In this document: positions 1-13,240 of the stretch, one piece after another | Layout: each line of letters starts with the position of its first letter | How positions within the stretch are numbered: position 1 is the stretch's first letter | NCBI GenBank assembly: GCA_963691705.1 | Contig: OY829538.1 | Location: 74,096,781-74,160,780, forward strand | Origin: Viola odorata | Lineage: Eukaryota > Streptophyta > Magnoliopsida > Malpighiales > Violaceae | Length of the DNA stretch: 64,000 nt | Direction: 5' to 3' | Position numbers and translations under genes: made by a program | Notes under the pieces: generated by a model | The model's database searches: none | The model's input: the letters and a program-made list of their open reading frames with translations, nothing else | Told to the model about the DNA's origin: nothing

Positions 1-1367
1 CGAAACTCATGGGTCGACCAATTGGGTACAAGAGTTTTTGTGAGCGCATTAATTCTTTGTGGAGGCCAGAAGGGGGTCTCAAAGTGGTCGATTTAGAGCG
101 CAATTACTTCCTTGTATCCTTTGACCTACAATCGGATGCGTCCCATGCTCTCTTGGATGGACCATGGATGTTGTTTGGCAGGTACCTGGTGGTGCAGCCT
201 TGGTCCCCAGATTTTATTCCCGAGAATGACCGCATTAATAAAGTTGCTGCATGGATCCGCTTTCCTGGTCTAGCCATGCACCTTTACCACAAGCAAGTCC
301 TTCGTGCTATTGGTAACAAGATCGGGAAATTGATTCGAGTTGACTTCAATACCTCCAATTCGGATAGAGGCAAGTTCGCTAGAATAGCGGTAGAATTGGA
401 CTTGACTAGACCTTTACTCCCATATTTCTTCTTTCGAGGCAAGATGCAAACTATTGTGTATGAAGGGCTGCCAGCGATTTGCTATCACTGTGGCATGGCG
501 GGGCATGCAGTTGAGTTATGTGGCCAGAAAGGGCCTATAGGGGGGTCAGAGCAAGCGTCTAATCCGACACCAGTTTCAGCCCCCAAAGACACTCAAAAGA
601 ATGGTCCTAGCATGGATGATAAGTATGGCCCTTGGATGGTCCCACAGAGACGAGGGAGGAAACCCGCTCCCAATGGATCTTCTTCTTCTACTCAGGCCAC
701 GAAAAGTATTCCTCAGGTCAGCAGCAAGTCTAGATTTGCTACGCTAAGTACAGAGGTTGAGGAGTGTGAAGTGGACTTCCATGTCAAGGCTCAACCGACC
801 GCAGTTACTGTCCCGTTCGTTAAGGCTAAATTAAGGAATGTTCTAGCTGATAGTCCCAGTACTAGTGGTGGGCTTGTGGAATGTTTACCAGAGAAGCGTT
901 TGGTCGTGCAGGAATCTAATAAAAGAAAGACCGATGATAGTCGTTTTCCTCCCGCAGCCATTGGGGAAGAGCATGATCAGGGGGATGGAAAAATCGAGGA
1001 CATGCATTTAGCTATGGTTGTTGTGGAAAAGCCTAAGGGAGTCCGCTTGATGCGGGGAGATGAGCCAAACTTAGTCTCAGAGGCTCTTGACAACACGCAT
1101 CATATGGCTGTCCTCGCGCCCCGCCCAGCTGATAGGGGCAAGATGACAGGCCGGGGTAATGCGAAGGATAAGGGGGTCTCCATCGGTATTAAGATTGGAA
1201 ATATGCGTGGGAATGGGGGTCGCCCACCAGATGGGAGGAATAAGAAAGCGAAAGGATTTGGGATCTCTTCGGACAAATTGATGATTGGGAGCTCAGAATC
1301 ACTCTCCACGGTTGTGCCCCTGTCTGGGACGAGTGCGCAGGATATGGTGGGGGACAACTCTTCTTGA
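1..1367 (+). CDS. LINE ORF1 protein (DUF4283, CCHC zinc knuckle), partial
   Basis: RNA-binding nucleocapsid-like protein of the LINE. The reading frame is already open at base 3, and the first visible ATG (base 9) sits inside the DUF4283-like region, so the N terminus is missing. The pattern WxxxGxxLxVxPW-like around residues 53-68 is typical of DUF4283. A zinc knuckle C-x2-C-x4-H-x4-C is at residues 158-171 counted from the ATG at 9. The C-terminal half is basic, rich in Ser, Gly and Lys, and has no recognisable fold. The frame ends at 1367, and ORF2 begins 55 bases later in another frame, as is usual for plant L1 elements. Confidence 0.85.
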   Translation, partial: KLMGRPIGYKSFCERINSLWRPEGGLKVVDLERNYFLVSFDLQSDASHALLDGPWMLFGRYLVVQPWSPDFIPENDRINKVAAWIRFPGLAMHLYHKQVLRAIGNKIGKLIRVDFNTSNSDRGKFARIAVELDLTRPLLPYFFFRGKMQTIVYEGLPAICYHCGMAGHAVELCGQKGPIGGSEQASNPTPVSAPKDTQKNGPSMDDKYGPWMVPQRRGRKPAPNGSSSSTQATKSIPQVSSKSRFATLSTEVEECEVDFHVKAQPTAVTVPFVKAKLRNVLADSPSTSGGLVECLPEKRLVVQESNKRKTDDSRFPPAAIGEEHDQGDGKIEDMHLAMVVVEKPKGVRLMRGDEPNLVSEALDNTHHMAVLAPRPADRGKMTGRGNAKDKGVSIGIKIGNMRGNGGRPPDGRNKKAKGFGISSDKLMIGSSESLSTVVPLSGTSAQDMVGDNSS

Positions 1368-1422
1368 GAGCTTGCTGGTGTCCTCTGTCTTCAGGTTTGT
1401 TTTCTTATCCTCTTTATTTTTT

Positions 1423-4400
1423 ATGGATTGTAAAATATTTTCTTGGAATTGTCAGGGTTGCAGGTCCGCTGATGTTATCAGGTATTTGAAGGATATGCGT
1501 CGTATTCATGATTATAAGATCCTATGTCTGTTTGAAACTCGAATTAGCAGAGATACGGCTGACAGAACAGTGAAGAATCTGGGGTTTGATGGCTCTTTTC
1601 GGGTTGAGGCAGAAGGGTTCTCCGGGGGAATTTGGGTGTTATGGCATTCTACGGTGAAAGTCAGCATCTCCTGCTTCTCCTACCAGATGGTTGGTATGAC
1701 AGTATCAGGGGCGGGTTTCTCAGCCTTTACTCTAGCGGCGGTTTATGGTGACCCTATTGCTGGTTATCGGAAAGCCCTCTGGGAGCAAATCTCTTACTTG
1801 GCTTCTGTCGCTTCTACGCCCTTTTGTGCCATAGGGGATTTTAATGCTTTCTTATTCTCCTTTGAAAAGATTGGAGGGTCTATACAGGGTAGCCGCGCGT
1901 GTCCTTTATTTCAACAGTGCATTCAAGATAAAGGCTTAATCGATTTGGGGTTTCAAGGCCCTCGTTGGACTTGGCAGAGGGGGATGGTCCAGGAGAGACT
2001 TGATCGGGCCGTTTGTTCTCTTGAGTGGAGGGTTCAATTTTCTCGTGCCTCGGTCCTGCATCTTCCCAGATTGTTATCTGATCATCGGCCTATTCTGCTA
2101 TGCTTGAATGTTGGTCAACGTGTTCCGACTTCTGCTCCATTCCGTATTCTTGCTCCTTGGTTAATTCATAAGGACTTTGGTACGTTTGTTCAAAACTCGT
2201 GGAATGGTGATGCGGGGGTGGAAGTTGCTATGAAGGAGTTCACTGCAAAGGCCAAGGTTTGGAACAAGGAAGTGTTTGGTAATTTGTTCCAACAAAAGCG
2301 CCACATCTTTGCCCGGCTTGCAGGGGTGGAAAGGAAATTGGATCGTTACCGTACGCCTTTCCTGACTGACCTTGAGATCAATCTGAGGGAGGAATATGAG
2401 GAGATCTTGAATCAGGAGGAACTGTATTGGAAACAAAAATCCAACGCGGATTGGATGCAACATGGGGACCGCAATACATCTTTTTTTCATGCTAAAGTTA
2501 TGGTGCGATGTAAGAAGAACTTCATCTCTACTCTTCAGCTTGAGGATGGGTCCTGGTGCACTGATAGTACTAATCTTCGGAACAATGCAAGACAGTTCTT
2601 CCTGAGGTTATTTTCAGCAGATACCGCTAGTCTCCCTCCGTACTCTATTCGAGGATACTTCAATCGCTTACCCCAGGCTGGTGTTGAGGATCTTCCTAGA
2701 CCTTCTACAGAGGAGGAGGTAAGGGCGGCCGTGTTTGATATGAAGCCTTTCAAGGCCCCTGGGGAGGATGGTTTCACAGCCGCCTTCTTTCAGAAAAATT
2801 GGGTTATGGTGAAGCATTCTATTTGTACCTTTGTCAATGAGTCTCTGGCTGGCAAAGAGTTTGATCCATCCATTTGTACTGCTCTGATTACGTTGATCCC
2901 CAAGAAAGATAATCCTACTTGCATGGAAAACTTGCGTCCCATCAGCTTGCTTCCTGTGGTGTTTAAAATCTTAATGAAGGTTTGTGTTAATAGGTTGAAA
3001 GAGTGGATGCCTGGTTTGATTGGGGGTCACCAAGTGAGTTTTGTTCCTGGCAGGCAAATTATTGACAATATCGTTATTGTGCAAGAGGTGCTCCATTCTA
3101 TGAGGCGTAAGCAAGGAAATTGCGGGTGGATTATGATCAAGGTTGACCTCGAGAAAGCTTATGACCGGCTTCGGTGGGAGTTCATCCAAGATACTCTAGA
3201 AGATGCAGGCTTTCCTGATGCATTCATTCATATGTTGGTTCGCTCTTGGCAGGCTAGTACGGCGAAAGTGGTGTGGAATGGGCAGGTGTCTGAGAGTTTT
3301 CATCCCACGAGAGGGGTTCGTCAGGGTGATCCCATGTCTCCATACCTCTTTGTCCTGTGTATGGAAAGGCTGGCTCATGGGATTCAGAAGGCGGTTTCGG
3401 AGGGGGTCTGGAGGCCTATTCGTATGGGCAGGCAGGGCATTCCGATCTCCCATCTTTTCTTCGCAGATGACCTTGTCCTTTTTTGCGAGGCTTCAGTCGA
3501 TCAGATTCAAATAGTTCTTAATGTTCTTGCTGATTTCTGTGCTTGCTCAGGAGGAAAAATTAATGTGGACAAAACTTCTTTCACAACTTCTAACAATGTC
3601 TCCCATCAGGTGAATTCAGACATTGAAAACCTGACTGGATTTCACTATACGAAAGATTTAGGGCTCTATTTGGGCGTTCCTCTCCTGCATGGTCGCAATA
3701 AGAGCAAGTTTTATGACTATTTAGTTGATAAGGTCCGTAAGAGGCTGAGTGGTTGGAAAGCCAAAACCCTTTCCCTTGCTGGGAGGATTACTTTGGTTAA
3801 CTCTACTGTGATGTCTATCCCTACTTACGCACTCCAGGCGTGTGTGATCCCGGTTAGCATCTGTGAGAAGATCGAGCGGCTCAGTAGGGATTTCATTTGG
3901 GGGGGTGGCAATGGAGAGAGAAAGGTCCACCTCATCGATTGGGAGACAGCTTGCAAACCAAAAACAGAAGGGGGGCTAGGAATAAAACGCCTTAAAACGT
4001 TCAACAGGGCATTTATTGCAAAACTTGCTTGGCGTTTTATAACTGAACCACACAGTCTTTTGGGCTTCTGTGTTGGGCGGAAAGTACAATGTTAACTTGG
4101 GGGAGATGCCGATCCACCTAAGGGTTCGCAACGGTTCATCTATTTGGCGCGAGATTTGCCATATGTGGGATTTAGTTCGGACTTATTCAAGTTGGTCCAT
4201 TGGAGATGGGCATGACATATCCTTTTGGTACGATAGCTGGGCAGGAGACACACCTCTATGTGATTTGCTGAATGTTGAGATCCCGTTCAACATCAGAGAC
4301 TGGCGTTTGTCTACAGTTGTTCTCCCGGATGGCAGGTGGAACTTATCTTTGTTGCGCTTTCATCTTGATGAGGAGATTGTTTCTCACATCTTCAGCTGTT

Positions 4401-5527
4401 GTCCTCCTGCTCAGTTCTTGGGTAACGATCAACGGTACTGGCGCCTGTCGTCAAGTGGGGATTTCACCGTAGCTTCGGCTTATACTCTTCTAGCTGGAGT
4501 TAAGGATGGCCCGCGAGATCGTATGTGGACCATGCCATGGAAATGGGCTGGACCTCAGAGGGTTCGTTTGTTTTTATGGTTGGTGTGCCATAAACGTTTG
4601 ATGACAAACCAAGAGCGTTGTCGGCGGCATTTCAGTGATAATTCCTTATGCCCATGTTGCGGGTTGGAGGAGGAGTCGGTTGAGCATATCCTTCGAGATT
4701 GCCCTTCTGCTAAGTCCTTTTGGCGCCAGTTGGGTACTCCGGCGGTTTGGGATAGGTGTCAACATTGGTCTCTGCGGGACTGGTTGGCGGATAATTTGAA
4801 TGGGAGAAGAACAACCGATCCTTACAGTAATTGGAGCCTTATCTTTGGCCTTGCCTGCTGGTGGTTATGGAAGTGGCGTAACGATCTTGTCTTCAAAGAC
4901 ATTCACGTGCCGGTTATGACTAAAGTTGCTACTATCAAAGCTGCGGCCACTGCTGCTTTGGCTTCTTCAACGGTTGGGGCTAGCAATGGAGGAGGCTGCA
5001 TTGACAGGACCCCTTCGGGACGTTGGATCGCGGCCCAAGATGGTAAAATCACTATTAATACAGATGGTGCTTATCGTCAGACTTCGCAACGTTCTGCGGG
5101 TGGAGGCTGCTTTAGGGACAAGGATGGCCTTTGGCTAGGCGGTTTTTCTGTTGAATTAGGACAATGTTCTGCCCATCGAGCAGAACTATGGGCCATGGTT
5201 CATGGTATTCAGATGGCGTTTGAGCGAGGATGGACCAACCTGGAAATCCAATGTGACAATGCTGGTGTTGTGCATGCAATCAATAGATATCGTTCTTTTC
5301 CGATAGCGAACATGGATTTGGTTCGTCAGATCAAGGACCTTCTCCGCACTCCTGGTTGTGCTTATCGAGTTATTCATGTTTTCCGCGAAGCTAATTGGGT
5401 AGCGGATGGGCTAGCCAATTTAGTGTTTGTGCAAGATTTAGATTTTCAGTGGTTTGATTTTGTTCCTCCGAGTTTAACCATGATGTACAATGGTGACAGA
5501 GGGGGTTCTATCCATGATGTAATATAA
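1423..5527 (+). pseudogene. LINE ORF2 polyprotein (endonuclease, reverse transcriptase, RNase H), frameshifted
   Basis: Replication protein of the LINE. I chose the ATG at 1423 (MDCKIFSWNCQG) because the endonuclease domain starts there; an upstream in-frame ATG at 1285 lies in the ORF1 overlap. The endonuclease shows GDFNAF and SDHRPI motifs. The reverse transcriptase shows DLEKAYDRLRWEF, GVRQGDP and the catalytic FADD (Asp codons at 3466 and 3469). After about 4056 the frame changes: the first frame stops at 4095 and the protein continues in the next frame to 5527 with a Cys/His zf-RVT-like segment and an RNase H domain (NTDGA, RAELWA, QCDN, VADGLAN give the D-E-D-D set). One extra T in a run of four near 4056-4059 explains the break. 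The rest of the coding sequence is open, so the insertion is probably young. Confidence 0.92.
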
Positions 5528-5548
5528 GGCTTTTAAGCCTTTTCTCTT

Positions 5549-5552
<4 letters not shown>

Positions 5553-5579
<27 letters not shown>
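5553..5579 (+). repeat. LINE poly(A) tail
   Basis: An uninterrupted run of 27 A follows the short 3' untranslated region of the LINE. It marks the 3' integration junction. The sequence after it is host DNA upstream of the GCL2-like gene. Confidence 0.9.
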
Positions 5580-5769
5580 CATATGAAAAGACAATGTACG
5601 ACATGTCACCACTGCATGTTTTTGTTTGAACAGTAATATGTAGGCACGTCGTTTATTGACGTGCTCGCTATGCATTATGCCACGCCCACGTTGTGGAAAA
5701 GACATTCCCGTTCTCTCTTTCTCCTCTATCCAGTGAGTACTGACCTGAGTAGTGACTGATCGGAGAGAA
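5580..5769 (+). promoter_or_regulatory. Upstream region of the GCL2-like gene, cut short by the LINE
   Basis: These 190 bases are all that separates the LINE tail from the ATG at 5770. I see no clear TATA box. The 5' untranslated region must lie here, and the native promoter has either been pushed about 5.6 kb or more upstream or replaced. That is inference from position only. Confidence 0.4.
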
Positions 5770-8328
5770 ATGGCTGACCGGTACTTCCCCAACGAATTGC
5801 CTGACTACATACCAGAAACAGAGACAGCCATTGACAAAGCTTCTGCTGCTGCTGCAAGTAGCAAAGACTCGCTCACAAAGCTCATCTCTCTTCCTTACAA
5901 CTCCTTTTCCGAGGAACTCCAAAAATCAGCCTTGAATCTCAAAGACGCGGTTTGTCTACTCACACCCACTTGCTTTTCCATCAAATTTCTGTATTTTTTC
6001 TTGTTTTATGCATGCCCACTTATCGATTTAGTGTTTATAAGTGAAAAAAATTGTAGCTTTAATTTGGATTCATGGGTGTTTTTCGTTTTTTTCTTTGAGG
6101 TGCGTTTGATTTTGGTTCAGGTGGTGAGGGAGACGTGGGGGTTGAGGAGGAAGCGTGTGCAGGATTATACTGTGTATACTGGAGCATTAGGGACTGCGTA
6201 CTTGCTTTTTAAAGCTTACCAAGTCACTAAGAATGAGAATGATCTTAAGTTGTGTTCTGAAATTGTTGGGGCTTGTGATTCTGCTTCTAGTGATTCCGGG
6301 TAATTTCAGTCTTCCTGTCTGGGTTTGTCTTGTGGCTTAGCCTGGCATTACAAGGAAACAATTATATTGTTTATTAGAATTTGAATAAAATTGAAATGGT
6401 CTTGAAAATGGTTATGGTTGTAAAACAAGGTGTACCTTACCAAGTTACCAATCATTGGAAATTAACACTTTAAGTTGATTAAGTTGCATTTTGATATGTG
6501 AATTGCAGACGTGTGACGTTCCTGTGTGGTCGAGCTGGAGTTTGTGCACTTGGTGCAGTCATCGGCAAAATATCCGGTGACGAGAGATTACTTGATCACT
6601 ATCTGGCTCAGTTGAAAGAGGTATTGGATTTCATTTTCAACCTTCATTGTGGATATGTTCATTGGCATTTATTTGCATTTGTTTATGGTGATTCCCTGAT
6701 TCAAGTTTTCCCTTGGTGAGCAGATCAAACTTCCTAGTGATTTGCCTCATGAGTTATTATATGGGAGAGCTGGGTTCTTATGGGCCAGCTCATTTCTTAA
6801 CAAGCATATTGGTAAAGAGACCATGTCCACAAGGCGAAGAGTAAGTTTTCCTTTGGAAAAGAAAAAAACTTGGATCTCTTTTTCAAACCATTTTATCTTG
6901 TGAACAGAATGAGCTTCTTGCTGAGATTTGCCTTGAAATTTTCACAGAGAGCAGTTCTTGATGAAATAATTAAAGATGGTAGAAGATTGGGACACAAGGA
7001 AAAATGTCCATTGATGTATGAATGGCATGGAAAGAGGTACTGGGGTGCAGCCCATGGACTGGCTGGGATCATGCATGTTTTGATGGACATGGAACTTAAA
7101 CCAGATGAGGTGGCGGATGTCAAGGGTACCCTACATTACATGATTAAGAACCGTTTTTCATGTGGTAACTATCCTTCAAGTGAAGGAAGTGAAACAGACC
7201 GTCTTGTGCATTGGTGTCATGGTGCTCCAGGGGTTGCTCTTACCCTAGTGAAAGCTGCTGAGGTAATCCCTTTTGGTTTTCCATATATTACAAGCAAATT
7301 TGACAAAACAATTGAATAATAGTTGATGTGACTAAGTAGTCATAATCTGCATGGGTGCTCGTGAGGTGTTAAAGAGAGTTAGGTATCTGTAAGTGGAGAT
7401 GCACTTGCATGGTTGGTGGTCATTTTCTATATATGGTTACCTGCTGAACTAAATAAGAACTAAATTGTGATACTATGTGGAACTTATTATTGAAAGCTGG
7501 TGTGTTAATGTTAATTTGATGTATGTTTAGGTTGATACATAATCCTAGCCATTTCATGATACCTTCCACTAGGGAAATGTATATTTCCTTTGCATCACAC
7601 AAACCTCAATGAAAGCAAGTTAGTTTTTAGTGTGATTAAAGCTGTTAATCAGTAATATGGGTTGCCTTGGTTACTTAGTCTTATCCACCAAGGAGTGATG
7701 AAGGCATCTCTTTGTCTTCTTATGCCTGAAAGTCCAAAACATGAGATCAACGAATTGTGTTTTAGATATCTGAATGTCTTGTGGAAGATAGATCAAAGAA
7801 CTGTGTATTTCCTACTAAACACAGATATCCATGTTGGGCACTATTTATGTGCTATAATCAAATTGCTGCATTTTTGTACTTTTGTTCTTTCCTTACAGAG
7901 TCTTTCAAGTAACAATATGCATGCTTGTTTGTTATGGGAAATGGTGCTATCGCTTCATTGGTTCTCTTGCTAATATTTAAATTAATCAGGTTTTTGGAGA
8001 TGAGGAGTTTGTGCAAGCAGCTATTGATGCTGGGGAGGTGGTTTGGAACCGGGGTCTGCTTAAACGAGTTGGAATATGTCATGGCATTAGCGGGAACACC
8101 TATGTTTTTCTCTCACTCTACCGGCTTACTGGTGATGTGCGCTACTTACACAGGGCGAAAGCATTTGCTTGTTTTCTACATGATCGAGCACAAAAACTTA
8201 TAGCAGAGGGGAAGATGCATGGAGGTGATCGACCCTATTCTATATTTGAGGGTATTGGAGGAATGGCTTATCTTTATTTTGACATGATTGATCCATCTGA
8301 GGCAAGGTTCCCTGCATACGAACTTTAA
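5770..8328 (+). CDS. GCL2: LanC-like protein (GCL2/GCR2 family), 6 exons
   Basis: Eukaryotic lanthionine synthetase C-like protein (LANCL family), a soluble zinc-binding alpha/alpha toroid. Plant members are GCR2, GCL1 and GCL2; animal members bind glutathione and add it to dehydroamino acids in proteins. Exons by GT/AG borders and frame: 5770-5949, 6121-6299, 6509-6620, 6724-6840, 6948-7262, 7990-8328, giving 413 residues, the usual family length. The GxxG barrel repeats appear as YTGALGTAYLL, CGRAGVCALGAV, YGRAGFLWA, AAHGLAGIMHVL, HWCHGAPGVALTL, ICHGISGNTYVFL and FEGIGGMAYL. The expected zinc ligands are Cys286 (WCHG) and Cys331-His332 (ICHG). The last intron (727 bp) is much longer than the others. 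The choice of GCL2 over GCR2 or GCL1 rests on the nearby EPF1-like gene and on remembered Arabidopsis gene order, so the symbol is tentative while the family is certain. Confidence 0.9.
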
Positions 8329-9523
8329 ACTGCAACAACAATAGTTCTGTCTCCCTGCAATAGTCTAGAGCAGTAGGTATGTTGATGTTACTTTCGCTGC
8401 TGAACCTCTACACTTTTTGTATGTATTTGAAATGATTAGGCACTAAATTTGTGAGTTTTTCTTATGCATGATAGGCATTTGTAGAAAAAAGTTTAGTTTA
8501 TAGAAAAACGCATATTAGCTACACCTTAGGTTGTATGTAGTGTGGTGTTAAGTTATCGCATTTACTTGAGACACACTTTGTAGATTCTTTCTCATCTTCA
8601 ACGAGACATTCAGATTTGTAGGTTCTTTTTGTTTCTTTTACTCCACACATGGGCTTTAACAGTTTAAGAATTTGAGTCGTTATGATTGGTCCCAATCCCA
8701 AAATCAAGAATAGTTGGTGGAATACTAAATATAATGACTTTTTAAAGATTGTCGGAATAATTGGATAAAGAAAAAACAAAACTAGGTCCCAAAACTAAGT
8801 GGAATACCAAAATCAAGAATAGTTGGTGGAATAAAGAAAAAGAATGCAAGTAATAAATGGAAAAAACATGAGGTAACGGATATTTGGGTCCACTACTACA
8901 TGTCAAAACTATCTTATCCAGTCCATACCATAAAGGGAAAGGTTGCTGACTGATAAAAATGGAAAAACTTTAGGGTCTCCTGGCTCAAAATTTCAAATAG
9001 GTCTAGTGCCTGTTTGGTATTATAGTTTGGGTTGGGAAACCCGCTTTCCCCGACCAAGAAGCTAAGGAAGGTGTGCTTTCTAATTCAGTAGTTAGCCGGC
9101 CTGAATGGAAGATTTTTGTAGTTTTTCTAAGCATCGGTCATTTTAGTAGTTTTTTTTTGGGGGGGTTTCTATGTCTTTTGAGCATTTTTTCTCTCTAGGT
9201 GTCCTCTAATCCCGTTTGAGCATGGGCGTTAGGATCATTCGGGATCAGAATATATCACCAAAGCAAACACTGTCTTTGTTATTTTGACTATTAAAACGTT
9301 TCTTTTTTAACAAAATAAAAAGAACAGGAAACAAATTTGCAATTTTGAAAAGGGGTGAGTGATCTTATTAGCATTTGGCACAACTGATCTACTCCTACAA
9401 GAGAAACTTGTTTACAAAAGAACCAAAGTCATTGGATTCCAAACTACACACAAGCAAAGGGACTCAACTCAGCACTAGACCATCATCCTCAAGTTTAGGC
9501 AGCAAGAACTTCAAGTCTCTCAA
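8329..9523. other. Convergent intergenic region between GCL2-like and POR genes
   Basis: Holds the 3' untranslated regions of two convergent genes and no credible coding sequence. It contains a 27-bp direct repeat at 8698-8724 and 8807-8833 (109 bp apart) and a T8/G7 homopolymer block near 9151-9167. Text around 9003-9020 resembles degraded MITE ends, but I could not find a partner end. Confidence 0.6.
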
Positions 9524-11251
<1,728 letters not shown>

Positions 11252-11364
11252 TGTCAGTTTTGGATTGGGATAATTTAGTAGCGTACAGTGTTTTTTGCAG
11301 GACTGCTTGTGCAGTGTGAAAAATGAGTGTGTGTTTTGAAAGGGAAGTGAAAGTGTTGAGTGTG

Positions 11365-11392
11365 TATATATGTATGTTAGGAGGATAAGATA
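11365..11392 (-). promoter_or_regulatory. POR core promoter: TATA-like box and I-box
   Basis: An ATATATA stretch at 11365-11371 lies about 115 bp upstream of the POR start codon, a fitting place for a TATA box on the minus strand. Next to it, 11384-11389 reads GATAAG on the plus strand, the I-box found in many light-regulated plant promoters. A CCAAT pentamer is at 11433-11437. Function is inferred from motif and position. Confidence 0.5.
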
Positions 11393-12446
11393 AATGGCAG
11401 GAAAATGTATCTGCCACATCATCTCCTAGTGACCAATCAGAATTTGTGGTTTAGATTTCATATGATTTTTTCATTTTTCATTTTTTTTTCATATTTTATT
11501 GTAAGAGATATTTTTAATTATTACTAGTAGCAAATGCATAGTGAGGGGATGTTCTTGGACCGCCTTCCAATAAAAAGAAAGTGCCATTATGGGTAGGGTG
11601 ATTTTGAAATGTTGAAAACGATAGGGAGTGGTGGGGACTTAAATGTGGATTTTGGATTAGGGTTGCACCAATTGAGACAGGGTTGGGCAGGTTAGTTTTT
11701 GTCCTCCATCATCTCCGGTGGGGGCTGGTGAGATATAAGGTACTATGCGAAAAATGAATCGAGCATAAATTGATTGTCTGATGGTGGTAAAATACTAATG
11801 ATTACTTAAATTTAGATTCAAATGTTACGCTCCTTTATAATAAAAATAAAATAGAAACGTGTGAAAAATGGTGAGCCCCTACTGGGTCCTGGTGACTATG
11901 GGCCTGTGCAGAAGGTCCATCAAACTTCTAACCTATCTCCTTCAACTCTGCTAGGCTAATCCTCTCAGCATGGGAGTTGATGGGTTAGGTCTTCAGCTGC
12001 TCAGAATTTTGTTTCTATACCTCAATGACACAAAAGGCAAGGGAAAAAAACAGTTTTTACCACATTTCACGTGAACTATGATGGTCAACCTTTACGGTAA
12101 AATCGAGCTAGGTCTGAACCACGAGTAATTATAATAAGTCCACTAAAATAATGAATTCTTGATTGTTAGCCTCCACCGAAGTGGTTGAATCAAGCTAGGT
12201 CTGAAGTACGAATAGTACTACTAATCACTGAGCTATAAATCAAGATTGATTATGTTCATAAACATTAACAGTAAGGGAGTTACCCAAGTCTCAGCTTTTA
12301 GTATAGAAATAGGAGAAACTATTTTGAGAGCGTCACTATTTTCAGCACTTGATCATAATATGCTCGAAAAATGTTAGTCGTTTATATCCAAAGAAGCAAA
12401 ACAATACTCAAAAGTATTTTTTTTTTCCATACATAGCTAATTACCT
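11393..12446. other. POR upstream region up to MULE-A
   Basis: About 1.05 kb of AT-rich DNA with no credible gene. Two similar segments around 12100-12120 and 12190-12213 contain GAGCTAGGTCTGAA or AAGCTAGGTCTGAA, a small diverged direct repeat. The MULE-A insertion lies about 1.2 kb upstream of the POR start codon. Confidence 0.5.
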
Positions 12447-12455
12447 ATATTTATA
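12447..12455. repeat. MULE-A target site duplication, left copy
   Basis: ATATTTATA lies directly outside the left terminal inverted repeat and recurs perfectly at 19378-19386 outside the right one. Nine bases is the standard duplication length of Mutator elements. Confidence 0.95.
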
Positions 12456-12648
12456 GGGTCAATAGTGTTTTGACCCCCTGAACTATCGCGAAAAACAAGA
12501 CACCTCCCTGAACTAAAAAAATTCAAAAGGAGGTCCCTGAACTTTTGGTCAATGAAATGCAGGCCCCTACCGTCAGTCAAACTAATTTTCCGTCCCTTTT
12601 TACCTTCTCCAGCCAGTTTCCCATTTCCTTCACAACCGGTTACCTGCA
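12456..12648 (+). repeat. MULE-A left terminal inverted repeat (193 bp)
   Basis: Starts GGGTCAATAGTGTTTTGACC and matches the reverse complement of 19185-19377 except at two positions by eye. It holds three copies of CCCTGAACT at 12476, 12506 and 12535, that is 20, 50 and 79 bases from the tip. The GRF-gene ATG lies 131 bp inside it, so the repeat probably supplies its promoter, as in maize MuDR. Confidence 0.96.
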
Positions 12649-12778
12649 TTAAAAAAAAATTTTAAATCCTAAGTATTAAAAGCGAAATTCATTTTCTTTC
12701 CTTTTAAACGTGTTAATATTTTCGTTGGTTTCGGTGGAACCCTAGAAATTTCTCCCTCAAAATCCCTCCTCCATCTTC

Positions 12779-13240
12779 ATGTCGTCTCCCAGGTCCTCTG
12801 ACGGCTATCGGACATTGACGGAGTCTGGGAGTTCTGGCCCTGGTCCCGTCGAGCCATTGAACCTACGGTACAAGAACCGAAATTGCAAGTGTGGGGTTAG
12901 AGCTGTGATTAGGGTTTCGGAATCGAGCTCTAACCCAGGTAGGTTGTATTATAAGTGTGGGTATGGTGAGTGTGGGTTCTTTGCTTGGTGCAATGCGCAA
13001 GGATATGCCCCGCGGGATGAAATGAACGATTGGGGTCATCTTAAGGAAGAAATTGTCGAAGCTTTGAGGGAAGAAAGCGATATTCTCTACACGCGATTGA
13101 AGGAGGTGGTTGTTGCTGCCACATGTCGCAAAGCAGAAGAACCGGCGAAAGGATATAAATTTTCATCTAATGTCCTATGTCTTTTTGTTGTCGTCGTGCT
13201 TCTCCTTGCCCTTGCCTATGGTTGTTATTGTAAAATGTAG
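12779..13240 (+). CDS. GRF zinc-finger protein with C-terminal transmembrane segment (MULE-A accessory gene)
   Basis: 153 residues, one uninterrupted exon. After a Ser/Gly-rich start, residues about 36-72 form a GRF-type zinc finger: CKCG, then the GRLYYKC core, then a Cys/aromatic tail (FFAWC). GRF fingers bind single-stranded nucleic acid in enzymes such as TOP3A, APE2 and NEIL3; small plant proteins of this kind (At4g04775-like) are uncharacterised. A charged, probably helical linker follows and the protein ends in a hydrophobic stretch of about 20 residues (LCLFVVVVLLLALAYG) before a short tail, a likely tail anchor. The gene lies between the left inverted repeat and the convergent transposase gene. 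The equivalent gene of MULE-B has the same finger, linker and hydrophobic tail, which argues that it belongs to the transposon. Its job in transposition is unknown. Confidence 0.82.
   Translation: MSSPRSSDGYRTLTESGSSGPGPVEPLNLRYKNRNCKCGVRAVIRVSESSSNPGRLYYKCGYGECGFFAWCNAQGYAPRDEMNDWGHLKEEIVEALREESDILYTRLKEVVVAATCRKAEEPAKGYKFSSNVLCLFVVVVLLLALAYGCYCKM

Larger units (their letters stand above)
1..5579 (+). mobile_element. L1-type LINE retrotransposon, 5' end outside the window
   Basis: Non-LTR retrotransposon of the plant L1 clade. In order it encodes an ORF1 with a DUF4283-type region and a CCHC zinc knuckle, an ORF2 with apurinic-type endonuclease, reverse transcriptase, a zf-RVT-like region and RNase H, and it ends in a run of 27 A (5553-5579). 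It moves by target-primed reverse transcription. The start lies before base 1, so the target site duplication cannot be checked. One frameshift in ORF2 makes this copy probably non-autonomous. Its tail ends 190 bp upstream of the GCL2-like start codon. Confidence 0.95.
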
